Positions 28,503 through 38,400 of a stretch of 64,000 bases of DNA are shown here, one piece after another. Within the stretch, counting starts at the first letter, position 1. The number at the start of each line of letters is the position of its first letter. The stretch comes from Martinezella calliandrae (GTDB lineage Bacteria; Pseudomonadota; Alphaproteobacteria; Rhizobiales; Rhizobiaceae): positions 1-64,000 of the forward strand of contig NZ_JARFYN010000013.1 of assembly GCF_030272695.1 (NCBI RefSeq). Direction: 5' to 3'. The notes beneath the pieces are model-generated. The model ran no database searches. It saw only the letters and a program-made list of their open reading frames with translations, and was not told where the DNA came from. The position numbers and the translations under genes were made by a program.

Positions 28503-28778
28503 ATGACAGAGCTTTCCCGGGAACTTCTGATCATCAACAAACGCGGCCTGCATGCCCGCGCCTCCGCTAAATTCGTACAGACCGTCGAAGCCTACGACGC
28601 CACCATCACCGTCTCGAAGGACGGGACCACGGTGGGCGGCAACTCGATCATGGGCCTGATGATGCTCGCAGCCAGCCCTGGCTGCAGCGTGCTCGTTACC
28701 GCCAGCGGCAACCAGGCCGCCGAGGCGCTGGATGCGCTGGACCGTCTAGTCGCCGACAAGTTCGGCGAAGAGATGTGA
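28503..28778 (+). CDS. ptsH: Phosphocarrier protein HPr
   Basis: 91 residues. His17 in RGLHARAS is the site phosphorylated by EI, and Ser48 in GGNSIMGLMML is the HPr-kinase site. Both sites are intact, which fits the adjacent hprK. It passes phosphate to the adjacent EIIA. EI (PtsP) is not in the window. ATG 28503 was chosen because upstream in-frame sequence is a shadow of the EIIA gene. Confidence 0.95.
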   Translation: MTELSRELLIINKRGLHARASAKFVQTVEAYDATITVSKDGTTVGGNSIMGLMMLAASPGCSVLVTASGNQAAEALDALDRLVADKFGEEM

Positions 28779-28809
28779 GTCCGCTCATCGAGCCACCACA
28801 CGGGATATA

Positions 28810-28835
28810 AAGATATAAAGACCTCTTTATATCTT
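28810..28835 (+). promoter_or_regulatory. Palindromic operator-like site upstream of ahcY
   Basis: AAGATATAAAG (28810-28820) and CTTTATATCTT (28825-28835) form a perfect 11-bp inverted repeat around ACCT. The left part is also a direct repeat, GATATAAAGATATAAAG (28804-28820). It lies 125 bases before the ahcY start and 30 bases after ptsH. AT-rich palindromes of this kind are known for ArsR-type SAH-responsive regulators (SahR) upstream of ahcY; assignment to SahR is inference. There is no T-run, so it is not a standard terminator. Confidence 0.55.
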
Positions 28836-28960
28836 CATTGATTTCCAGCTTGAAGCCTGCTACAGGGCATCATTCCACACGCTGTCAGCGTGCAATTTTG
28901 TTGCATTCGGCCGAGGCGTTCGCCTGCGGTCCGTTCGCATCGTTCAGGCTGGAGACCTTC

Positions 28961-30361
28961 ATGAGCACTGAAAAGGACTACATCGTCGCCGATATCGGCC
29001 TTGCCGACTTTGGCCGCAAGGAAATCTCGATCGCCGAAACCGAAATGCCGGGCCTGATGGCTTGCCGCGCCGAATTCGGCGAAGCACGGCCGCTGAAGGG
29101 CGCCCGCATCACCGGTTCACTGCACATGACGATCCAGACCGCAGTCCTGATCGAGACGCTGGTCGCTCTCGGCGCTCAGGTGCGCTGGGCATCGTGCAAT
29201 ATCTTCTCAACCCAGGATCACGCCGCGGCCGCGATCGCTGCTTCCGGCGTTCCGGTCTATGCCGTTAAGGGCGAAAGCCTCGAAGACTACTGGACCTACA
29301 CCGACAAGATCTTCCAGTGGACCGATGGCGGCTTCTCCAACATGATCCTCGACGATGGCGGCGACGCCACCATGTATATCCTGCTCGGCGCCCGCGCCGA
29401 AGCCGGCGAGGACGTGCTCTCCAATCCGCATTCCGAGGAAGAAGAAATCCTCTTCGCGCAGATCAAGAAGCGCCTTCATGCATCACCGGGCTGGTTCACC
29501 AAGCAGCGCGAAGCGATCAAGGGCGTCACCGAAGAAACCACGACGGGCGTCAACCGCCTGTACCAGCTCAGCCAGAAGGGCCTGTTGCCCTTCCCGGCGA
29601 TCAACGTCAACGACAGTGTCACCAAGTCGAAGTTCGACAACAAGTACGGCTGCAAGGAATCGCTGGTCGACGGGATCCGCCGCGCAACCGACGTGATGAT
29701 GGCCGGCAAGGTCGCCGTCGTCTGCGGCTACGGCGACGTCGGCAAGGGTTCTGCCGCTTCGCTTTCGGGCGCTGGCGCACGCGTCAAGGTCACGGAAGTC
29801 GATCCGATCTGCGCCCTGCAGGCTGCAATGGATGGCTATGAAGTGGTTCAGCTCGAAGATGTCGTCTCCACCGCCGATATCTTCATCACGACCACCGGCA
29901 ACAAGGACGTCATCCGTATCGACCATATGCGCGCGATGAAGGATATGGCAATCGTCGGCAACATCGGCCACTTCGACAACGAGATCCAGGTTGCCGCACT
30001 GCGCAACCTCAAGTGGACGAACATCAAGCCGCAGGTCGACATGATCGAGTTCGCTAAGGGCAACCGCATCATCCTGCTGTCGGAAGGCCGCCTCCTAAAT
30101 CTCGGCAATGCCACCGGCCATCCGTCCTTCGTCATGTCGGCTTCCTTTACCAACCAGACGCTGGCGCAAATCGAGCTCTTCACCAAGCCCGGTCAGTACC
30201 GGAACCAGGTTTACGTGCTGCCGAAGCACCTCGACGAAAAGGTTGCTCGCCTGCATCTCAGCAAGCTTGGCGTGAAACTGACGGAGCTATCCGGAGAACA
30301 GGCTGCCTATATCGGCGTCACTCCGCAGGGTCCGTTCAAGTCTGACCACTACAGATACTGA
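28961..30361 (+). CDS. ahcY: S-adenosylhomocysteinase
   Basis: 466 residues, the bacterial long form. It splits S-adenosylhomocysteine to adenosine and homocysteine, protecting methyltransferases from product inhibition. The NAD site is [10 protein letters not shown], and the C-terminus ends FKSDHYRY as usual. ATG 28961 gives [11 protein letters not shown]. It has its own terminator and a palindromic site upstream, so it is probably a separate transcription unit from the PTS genes. Confidence 0.98.
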   Translation: MSTEKDYIVADIGLADFGRKEISIAETEMPGLMACRAEFGEARPLKGARITGSLHMTIQTAVLIETLVALGAQVRWASCNIFSTQDHAAAAIAASGVPVYAVKGESLEDYWTYTDKIFQWTDGGFSNMILDDGGDATMYILLGARAEAGEDVLSNPHSEEEEILFAQIKKRLHASPGWFTKQREAIKGVTEETTTGVNRLYQLSQKGLLPFPAINVNDSVTKSKFDNKYGCKESLVDGIRRATDVMMAGKVAVVCGYGDVGKGSAASLSGAGARVKVTEVDPICALQAAMDGYEVVQLEDVVSTADIFITTTGNKDVIRIDHMRAMKDMAIVGNIGHFDNEIQVAALRNLKWTNIKPQVDMIEFAKGNRIILLSEGRLLNLGNATGHPSFVMSASFTNQTLAQIELFTKPGQYRNQVYVLPKHLDEKVARLHLSKLGVKLTELSGEQAAYIGVTPQGPFKSDHYRY

Positions 30362-30391
30362 CCTTGCCATCAATATCCACAATATCTTGTG

Positions 30392-30426
30392 GCCCCAGCA
30401 TTGACAAATGCTGGGGCTTATTTTTT
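30392..30426 (+). terminator. Terminator of ahcY
   Basis: GCCCCAGCATT / AATGCTGGGGC (11-bp stem, GACA loop) is followed by TTATTTTTT, 30 bases after the ahcY stop. Confidence 0.9.
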
Positions 30427-30565
30427 GGCCGGCTCCCTTCCCGGCGATTCCCTTAGGCAGTATTGTTTTTAGACTTGATTCGTGACGAACCGGGCCTGCC
30501 CGGAGCCATGAAAATGGGATGTCTTGTCGAGATGCGGCACATTACAGGACGGAGACAGACCGCTT

Positions 30566-33151
30566 ATGTCTGAAGGGAAAGACAGCCTACCGGAACCAGC
30601 GATGCCCCGAGCGGCGATCGCGCGGCGACGGCAGGTTAGCGCATATATATTCTTACCGCGGGGAACGCGTCGGACGAATGTGGGTCTTTCGGCCTCATTG
30701 GCCCGCCTGCTGCGCCTCAGCGTTTTCGGCGGCATTGCTGCTGGCTTTGCGGGTCCGGTTCTGGCGCAGAGCAGCGTTGCCACGCCGGCGGCCCGTCTTT
30801 TCACCTCGTCCGAAATGGCCGTCTTCTCTGTCATCATCGGGGTGATCTCAGCCGCGCTCCTGTCGACGGTGTGGATGATCCGCCAGCGCGGCAATATCGA
30901 AAACGAGAGCCGCGAGATCCGAACGGCGCTGTCGGACGCCAACCAGCGCATTTCGCAGTATCAGGCACTGATTGCCGACAAGAACCGTCGGATCATCATC
31001 TGGGACAGTCAGAACGCTCGACCGGAGCTGCTTGGCCAGCTCCCTGTCGAGACCGGCGCGCCACAGGACAGCGAATTCCTGGCTTTCGGTCGCTGGCTGA
31101 AATCCTGGTCGGCCGGCGATCTGGAAAAGGCGATCGACAAGCTACGCGGCAACGGCCAAAGCTTCGACATGGTGGTCGAAACGAACCGCGACGAAATATT
31201 GGAAGCACAGGGCCGCATTTCCGGCGGCCGCGCCTTCGTCCGCTTCATCGCGCTCAACAATCTGCGCGCCGAACTGGCCGAGCTGAAGATCGAGCGCGAT
31301 CGGCTGATGACCTCGATCTCCGTTTTCCAGAACCTGCTCGACGCCATCGACCTGCCTGTCTGGCGGCGTGATGTCGAGGGCAAGCTGACCTGGGTCAACC
31401 AGGCCTATGGCGAAGCGGTCGAGGCCGTATCGCCGGATGAGGCCGTCCGCGAAGGCCGCGAATTCCTGACCACGGTTGCTCGCGAGCGCATCCGTGCGTC
31501 CACCACGCCGGAATCGCCATTTCACGACAAGATTTCCACCGTTGTTCATGGCAACCGCACTTTCTTCGATGTCGTCGACGTCAAATCATCAAATGGTTCA
31601 GCCGGGATTGCCGTCGACGTTTCCGAAGCAGAAGCGGTCCGTGCCGAGCTGGAGCGCACGCTGAAGAGCCATGCCGAAACGCTCGATCATCTGGCGACAC
31701 CGGTCGCGATTTTCGACGGCGACCGTCGGCTGCAATTCTACAATCAGGCATTTGTGCAACTCTGGGAGCTCGACATCGCTTTCCTCGAGAAGAAGCCTGA
31801 CAATAGCGAGCTGTTGGAACGGCTGCGCAGCGCCAAAAAGCTGCCAGAGCAATTGAACTGGAAAACCTGGAAGGACGGCGTTTTGTCCGTCTACCGCGCG
31901 CTCGACACGCAATCCGACCTCTGGCACCTGCCAAACGGTCAGATCCTACGGGTTTTCGCCACCGCCCATCCCCAAGGCGGCGCAACATGGGTGTTCGAGA
32001 ACCTAACCGAACAGGTCGATCTCGAAACGCGCTACAACACGCTGGTCAAGGTGCAGGGCGAGACCATCGACCATCTCTCCGAGGGCGTTGCCGTCTTCGG
32101 TCCCGATGGCCGCATTCGCCTCTCCAATCCGGCCTTCCGCATCTTGTGGAACATCACTGAAGCCCAGGCCAAGCCGGGCACCCATATTCAGGCGCTGGCC
32201 GAGGCATGTGCGCCCTCTTATGACCGACCGGACGGCTGGAAGCGGTTTGCGGAGCAAATCACCAGCTTTGACGACGAGCGCCCGTCGTCGCAGGGCACGC
32301 TGGAACTCTATTCCAACCTTGTCCTTGATTATGCCGTCATTCCGTTGCCGAATGCTCAGACCATGCTGACTTTCGTCAACAAAACCGACAGCGTGCGCGC
32401 CGAGCGGGCGCTCACCGAAAAGAACGAGGCGCTTCTGAAGGCCGACGAGCTGAAGAATGACTTCGTCCAGCATGTTTCCTATGAGCTGCGCTCGCCGCTC
32501 ACCAATATCATCGGCTTCACCGATCTTTTGAAGACGCCAGGCATCGGTCCTCTGAATGACCGGCAGGCAGAGTATATCGATCATATCTCCACCTCTTCCT
32601 CGGTGCTGCTGACGCTGGTCAACGACATTTTGGATCTTGCGACTGTCGATGCCGGCATCATGCGGCTGAACTATTCCGAGATCGCCCTCGATGACCTCCT
32701 CGATGAAGTGTCGATGCAGATTGCCGACCGGCTGCAGGAAAGCGGCGTTACGCTGGAAATCACCGTTCCCGCCCATCTCGGCTCCGTTATCGCAGATCAA
32801 CAGCGGCTGAAACAGATCTTGCTCAAGCTTCTGACCAACGCCGCGAATTTCGCGCCGGAAGGCTCGACGATCGAACTGAGATGCGGGCGCGAAGGCACTG
32901 ATTTTGTCTTCTCGGTTGCCGATAAGGGTCCAGGCATCCCCGAGGAGATCATGCGCACGGTGTTCAACCGATTCGCATCCAGTGGCAAGGGCGGAAAGCG
33001 GAGCGGCGCCGGCCTCGGCCTCTCCATAGTCGAAAGCTTCGTCAGCCTGCATGACGGCCAGGTCTCGATCGAAAGCCAGCCGGGCAAGGGAACCACGGTC
33101 ACCTGCCGGATTCCTTCCGCCGAATTGCCGCACTCCGTCGCAGCAGAATGA
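30566..33151 (+). CDS. divL: DivL, PAS-domain kinase homologue with Tyr at the phospho-acceptor site
   Basis: About 861 residues. A hydrophobic N-terminal region (signal/membrane segment near 60-75 and a second, FSVIIGVISAALLSTVW) precedes several PAS-type repeats and a histidine-kinase core. The usual H-box His is Tyr639 (VSYELRSPLTNIIGF), the hallmark of DivL. The ATPase domain looks intact (LLTNAANFAP, DKGPGIP, GAGLGLSIV). In Caulobacter, DivL binds DivK and controls CckA-CtrA signalling at the cell pole. ATG 30566 was chosen (GGAG 11 bases upstream); a TTG at 30524 is in frame. It overlaps the TsaE fusion gene by 4 bases (ATGA). Confidence 0.9.
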   Translation: MSEGKDSLPEPAMPRAAIARRRQVSAYIFLPRGTRRTNVGLSASLARLLRLSVFGGIAAGFAGPVLAQSSVATPAARLFTSSEMAVFSVIIGVISAALLSTVWMIRQRGNIENESREIRTALSDANQRISQYQALIADKNRRIIIWDSQNARPELLGQLPVETGAPQDSEFLAFGRWLKSWSAGDLEKAIDKLRGNGQSFDMVVETNRDEILEAQGRISGGRAFVRFIALNNLRAELAELKIERDRLMTSISVFQNLLDAIDLPVWRRDVEGKLTWVNQAYGEAVEAVSPDEAVREGREFLTTVARERIRASTTPESPFHDKISTVVHGNRTFFDVVDVKSSNGSAGIAVDVSEAEAVRAELERTLKSHAETLDHLATPVAIFDGDRRLQFYNQAFVQLWELDIAFLEKKPDNSELLERLRSAKKLPEQLNWKTWKDGVLSVYRALDTQSDLWHLPNGQILRVFATAHPQGGATWVFENLTEQVDLETRYNTLVKVQGETIDHLSEGVAVFGPDGRIRLSNPAFRILWNITEAQAKPGTHIQALAEACAPSYDRPDGWKRFAEQITSFDDERPSSQGTLELYSNLVLDYAVIPLPNAQTMLTFVNKTDSVRAERALTEKNEALLKADELKNDFVQHVSYELRSPLTNIIGFTDLLKTPGIGPLNDRQAEYIDHISTSSSVLLTLVNDILDLATVDAGIMRLNYSEIALDDLLDEVSMQIADRLQESGVTLEITVPAHLGSVIADQQRLKQILLKLLTNAANFAPEGSTIELRCGREGTDFVFSVADKGPGIPEEIMRTVFNRFASSGKGGKRSGAGLGLSIVESFVSLHDGQVSIESQPGKGTTVTCRIPSAELPHSVAAE

Positions 33152-34659
33152 CAGCAGCCAACACAAGCATCTCCCTTTTCCTGGCAGACGACGCGGCAAC
33201 CACTCGCCTGGGCGAGGATCTGGCGCTCGCGCTCAAGGCCGGCGATTGCCTCGCGCTATCGGGCGATCTCGGCGCCGGAAAGTCGTCGCTGGCGCGCGCC
33301 CTCTTGCGCGCCATGGCTGACGATGCCGAGCTGGATGTACCGAGCCCGACCTTCACGCTAGTCCAATCCTACGAGCTGCGTATCCCGGTTTCGCATTTTG
33401 ATCTTTATCGCCTGGGCGACCCCAGCGAACTCGACGAGCTCGGCTTCGACGAGGCGCTGCGGACCGGCATCTGCCTAGTGGAATGGCCTGAGATGGCTGA
33501 AGGCGAACTGCCGAAAGAGCGCATCGATCTTAAGCTCGAACACGAAGCAGAAGGTCGTCGGGCGACGGTCGCGGCGCCTGCGAGTCAATTCGCCCGTATC
33601 CAGCGCGTCCTGGCGATTCGCGCGTTCCTCGATGGGCATGGCTATGCAGGCGCTGGGCGGCGTTTCCTGACGGGCGATGCTTCGCTGCGGGCATACGAAT
33701 CCATCCATCCGCATGGCGGCGGCAAGCGCGTGATTCTGATGGATTGGCCGCGGCTGCCCGAAGGACCACCGGTGCTGGACGGCAAGCCCTATCCCAAGGT
33801 CGCACACCTCGCCTTGGACGCCTATCCTTTCGTAGCGATTGCCAATGTGCTGCGCGAGAATGGTTTTGCAGCGCCGGAAATCTTCGCGGCCAACTACGAT
33901 CAAGGCCTTCTTTTGATCGAGGATCTCGGTACCGACGGCATACTCGACGAAGAAGCCAAGCCGATTGCGGATCGCTACCAGGCAAGCGTCGCCTGCCTGG
34001 CGCATCTGCACAGCTGCCGCATTCCGCGCGACATCCAGGTCACGCCGACCCATATCCATCACATCCCGGACTTCGACCGGACGGCCATGAAGATGGAAGC
34101 GCGGTTGCTCATCGACTGGCATCTCCCCTGGAAACGCGGCGCGCAGGCGAGCGATGCCGAACGCGCGGAATATCTGGCAATCTGGGATGGCCTGATCGAT
34201 GAGCTGGATAGTGCAGAGAAAAACTTGCTGCTGCGCGACTTCCATTCACCGAACATCATCTGGCGGGCTAACGAAAGCGGCATCCAACGAATTGGCCTGA
34301 TCGATTTCCAGGACGCGATGATCGGTCCGACAGCCTATGACCTTGCCTCGATCGTACAGGATGCGCGTGTCACCATCGATCGCGATCTACACGATCAATT
34401 GATGGCGGACTATTTATCGCTTCGACGCGCACAAGGCTTTTTCGACGAAGCAAAGTTTCTGAGAAGCTGGGCGATCATGTCGGCCCAGCGCAATTGCAAG
34501 CTCGCCGGCCTCTGGGTGCGACTGCTGCAACGCGACGGCAAGCCCGGCTATATGAAACATATGCCGCGCTCTCTCGCCTATCTCGCCATCGCATTCGAGC
34601 ATGAGGCGCTCGCTCCACTGAGCAAATGGTGTGCACAGGCTGGGATAGGCGGTGTTTAG
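33148..34659 (+). CDS. TsaE fused to an APH-type sugar kinase (AmgK-like)
   Basis: 503 residues, two domains. Residues 1-150 are TsaE, the ATPase of t6A37 tRNA modification, with P-loop SGDLGAGKSS (38-47). Residues about 155-503 are an aminoglycoside-phosphotransferase fold with LLIEDLG, catalytic Asp364 in LLRDFHSPN and Asn369, then a DFQD metal motif. In Pseudomonas the AmgK kinase phosphorylates MurNAc/GlcNAc at the anomeric position before MurU acts; the next gene is MurU-like, so this domain probably does the same. The fusion is familiar in Rhizobiales. The start overlaps divL. Confidence 0.9.
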   Translation: MTAANTSISLFLADDAATTRLGEDLALALKAGDCLALSGDLGAGKSSLARALLRAMADDAELDVPSPTFTLVQSYELRIPVSHFDLYRLGDPSELDELGFDEALRTGICLVEWPEMAEGELPKERIDLKLEHEAEGRRATVAAPASQFARIQRVLAIRAFLDGHGYAGAGRRFLTGDASLRAYESIHPHGGGKRVILMDWPRLPEGPPVLDGKPYPKVAHLALDAYPFVAIANVLRENGFAAPEIFAANYDQGLLLIEDLGTDGILDEEAKPIADRYQASVACLAHLHSCRIPRDIQVTPTHIHHIPDFDRTAMKMEARLLIDWHLPWKRGAQASDAERAEYLAIWDGLIDELDSAEKNLLLRDFHSPNIIWRANESGIQRIGLIDFQDAMIGPTAYDLASIVQDARVTIDRDLHDQLMADYLSLRRAQGFFDEAKFLRSWAIMSAQRNCKLAGLWVRLLQRDGKPGYMKHMPRSLAYLAIAFEHEALAPLSKWCAQAGIGGV

Positions 34660-34734
34660 CTCTCCGAGACCGGGCGACGGTTTTCTCGCAATATGCTAAA
34701 AAAACAGCCGAGCGAATCACACATTCGAGACGAG

Positions 34735-35466
34735 ATGACTATCAGACAAGCCATGGTAATGGCCGCGGGGCTCGGGACCCGCATGGGGCCGATCACCGAC
34801 ACCATCCCAAAACCGCTGGTAAAGATCGCCGGCAAGCCGATGATCGATTATGCGCTGGATGCGCTGGCCGAAGCCGGCGTCGAGCAGGTTGTGGTCAATG
34901 TCCATCACCACGCCGATCAGATGGAGGGGCATCTTCGGAAGTATCGCGGATTGGACATCCTGATTTCGGACGAGCGGGACGCGTTGATGAACAATGGCGG
35001 CGGGCTGGCCAAGGGGCTGAAGCTTCTCTGCCGCGATCCAGTCTTCGTCATGAATTCCGATCTCTTCTGGATCGGCGAGACACCGGGCAGGCCGACCAAT
35101 CTGCAGCGCTTAGCCGGATTCTTCGATGCCGAGCGCATGGATATCGCCATGCTCTGCGTCTCGTTGGACATGACGACGGGTCATAACGGCAAGAACGATT
35201 TCAACCTCGCGGAAGACGGACGTCTCTCGCGTTATAGTAATGCGGTCGGGAACGGCGTCGTCTACGCCGGTGCCATCGTCATGAACCCATCGATTCTCGA
35301 GGACGCGCCGGACGAGGCTTTCAACATCAACATCTACTACGACAAGTCGATCACCAAGGGCCGGCTCTACGGCACTATGCTCGACGGTCATTGGCTGACC
35401 GTCGGCACGCCCGAGGCGATCGGCGAGGCGGAGGAAGCGATCCGGACATTCCGGGCGTTTGCGTGA
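34735..35466 (+). CDS. murU: Nucleotidyltransferase, probable MurNAc-1-phosphate uridylyltransferase MurU
   Basis: 243 residues. NTP-transferase fold with the signature MVMAAGLGTRMGPITDTIPKP near the N-terminus and Asp residues in VFVMNSDLFW. Together with the kinase domain upstream it would make UDP-MurNAc from recycled MurNAc, bypassing MurA/MurB and their fosfomycin sensitivity, as in Pseudomonas. A mannose-1-phosphate guanylyltransferase cannot be excluded from sequence alone. ATG 34735 was chosen; ATG 34693 is in frame but has no ribosome-binding site. It ends 4 bases before the addB start. Confidence 0.8.
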   Translation: MTIRQAMVMAAGLGTRMGPITDTIPKPLVKIAGKPMIDYALDALAEAGVEQVVVNVHHHADQMEGHLRKYRGLDILISDERDALMNNGGGLAKGLKLLCRDPVFVMNSDLFWIGETPGRPTNLQRLAGFFDAERMDIAMLCVSLDMTTGHNGKNDFNLAEDGRLSRYSNAVGNGVVYAGAIVMNPSILEDAPDEAFNINIYYDKSITKGRLYGTMLDGHWLTVGTPEAIGEAEEAIRTFRAFA

Positions 35467-35470
35467 CCGA

Positions 35471-38400
35471 ATGACGGGCGGGCACCGGCAACGCATTCTG
35501 ACGATCCCAGCGGGCCTGCCTTTCCTTAAGACCCTTGCCAGCGCCCTCTGTGATGGCCGACTGACCGAGCACTATCGCCACGATCCGGGTGATCCGCTGT
35601 CGCTCGCCAAGGTCACGATATTCCTGCCGACCCGGCGTGCAGCGCGCGTGCTGCGCTCGGAATTCGTCGATCTACTCGGCGGCCGCTCCGCGATCCTGCC
35701 GGTGATCCGCCCGCTCGGCGAGACCGATGACGATAGCGGCTACTTCGAAGAGAACCTGCCGGCGACTGCGGATTTGACGCAGCCGCTTGCCAATACGGCG
35801 CGACTGCTGGAGCTGGCGCGGCTGATCCTTGCCTGGCGCAACAAGCTGCCGCAAATCGTCCGCGACATTCATTCGGATTCGCCGCTCGTCGCTCCAGCAA
35901 GCCCGGCAGACGCCATCTGGTTGGCGCGCAATCTCGCGGAACTCATTGATTCCATCGAGACAGAGGATCGCGATTGGGCGGAGCTTGCAACTCTCAGTGC
36001 TGAAGACCATGCGCTCTGGTGGCAACTGACAGCCGAATTCCTGCAGATCGCTAGCGCCTTCTGGCCGGCGCGGCTGGAGGAACTCGGCAAGTCCTCACCC
36101 GCACGGAATCGTAATGCCATTCTCCGCGCTGAGGCGCAGCGGCTTGCAACCATGCAGCACGCCGGCCCGATCATCATCGCCGGCTCCACCGGTTCGGTTC
36201 CGGCAACGGCGGAACTGATTGCGGCCGTCACCTCCCTACCGCAGGGCGTGATCGTTCTGCCGGGGCTTGACCTCACGATGCCGGAAGAGGACTGGCAATT
36301 GGTGGTGCCGGAGTTGAGCGCCGGCGCAAGGATTGATCCGACGACGCGCAGCCATCCCCAATATGGCCTGTCACTGCTGCTGAAGCGGTTGCGTGTCACC
36401 CGCAACGACGTCGAAGCCGTTGCCGAGGCGTCCGAGAACATGCAGATGCGGGCGCAGATCCTGTCGCGCGCCCTGGCGCCCGCTAAGGCGACCAGCAGTT
36501 GGGGGGCATGGCAAAAAACGCTCGCGCCGGGCACCATCGCACGGGCGTTTGACGACGTTGCCCTGATCGAGGCCGCGAACGAGCGTGAGGAAGCGACTGC
36601 GATCGCCATCGCTTTGCGGCTCGCGCTGGAAAAACCCGGGCGCAACGGTGGCGAGAGCCAGGCGGCGCTGATCACGCCCGACCGCAATCTGGCGCGGCGC
36701 GTGACGGCGGAGCTGGCGCGCTTCGGCATCATCGCCGACGATTCAGCCGGCACGCCGCTTGCCGCGACGCCGCAAGGCGCGCTGCTGCAATTGCTACTCG
36801 AAGCGACGCTTCGTCCCGGCGACGCCGTCGCCATCGTTTCGCTGCTCAAACATCCCCTCGCCCGCTTCGGCCTTTCCCAGGATGCGTTGCAGACCGGCGT
36901 CGATGAGCTGGAAATCCTGGCGTTGAGGGGTGGCATCGCCGAGGTCGATATCTGCACGCTGGAATCCCTGCTCGGGCGGCAGCTTGCCGAACAGGCGATG
37001 GACCGTCATTCGCCACACTGGCGCAAATCTCTCACTCCGGATGCCGTGGACTGGGCACGCGCACTGGCCCGGCAGGTCGCCCTGGCTTGCGAGCCGTTGG
37101 CATCGGCGCTTTCGCGGCAGGCGCCCGACGGCCTCCCCACCCTTTCCGAATGGGCTGAGCGGACAGGCCGCGCCCTGGAGGCCGTCGCCGCGGACGAGCG
37201 CGGCAACCTGGTGGGGCTCTGGTCCGGTGAGGCAGGCGATACGCTGGCAAGCATTCTGAAGGAGGTCATCGACACGGATGGTCAGCTCGAAGCCGACGGG
37301 CCGCAGTGGATCGACATCATGGCCGCCCTCTCCGCCGGACAAGCTGTCAAACCCCGCGCGCTCAACCACCCGCGCTTGTTTATCTTCGGCACGCTGGAAG
37401 CGCGCCTGCAAAGCGTCGATACGCTGGTCCTTGGCGGGCTCAACGAAGGCTCATGGCCGGGGCAGACCGCCAATAATCCCTTCATCTCCCGTATGATGAA
37501 GACCGAGATCGGCCTGGAGCCGCCGGAGCGGCGCATCGGTCAGCTTGCCCACGATTTCGAGATGGCGAACGGCACGCGCGACCTGATCTATTCACGCGCG
37601 CTGCGACAAGGCTCGACCCCCACGGTGGCTTCCCGTTGGCTTCAGAGGCTTATGGCGCTGGGCGGCGAGACGTTTGCCGGAGAATTGAAGGCGCGCGGCG
37701 ATCAATACCGTCATTGGGCTGGGATGATCGACGAGGGTGAAAACCAGGGGCCGGCGTTGAGGCCGTCGCCGAAACCGCCTGCCGCGCTGCAGCCAAAAAG
37801 CTATTCCTTCAGCGAGGTCGGTCGCCTGCGGCGCGACCCCTACGCGATCTACGCCCGGCGCGTCCTACGGCTCGACCCGATCGCTCCATTCAACCGCGAG
37901 CCCGGCCCGGCCGAGCGCGGCACGCTCTATCACAAGATTATCGACCGCTTTGTCCGTGAGGGCCATATCGCCGGAACGCCGGACGCTTCGCAGGCGATGG
38001 ATCGCATCGTCGCGGAGCTTTTCGACGCCGAACAATTACCCGTTCATATCGACAGCGTCTGGCGGCCGCGCTTCCGCGAAGTCGCACGCGCTTTCCTCGC
38101 CTGGGAAGCCGAACGGCGGCCGGAGATCCGCAGGACGGCAACGGAAGTGCCGGCCGGCGTCGAGATCGAGCCGATCGGTATCCGGCTGACCGGCTTCGCC
38201 GACCGCATCGACTTCAAAGGCAACAGAGCCGCCGACATCATCGACTACAAGACTGGCTACAATCCCTCATCAGCGCAGGCGCGCGCGCTGCTCGATCCGC
38301 AATTGGCATTGGAAGCCTATGCGCTAAACGCTGGCGCTTTCCGCGACGTCGAAGCCCTCGTCCCGGAGAACCTGCTTTATGTCCGGCTCCGACCAGGTGA

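Noticed and set aside
28801..28960. SAH or SAM riboswitch upstream of ahcY
   Set aside because: I could not build the conserved pseudoknotted core; the obvious structure is a simple AT-rich palindrome better explained as a protein operator.
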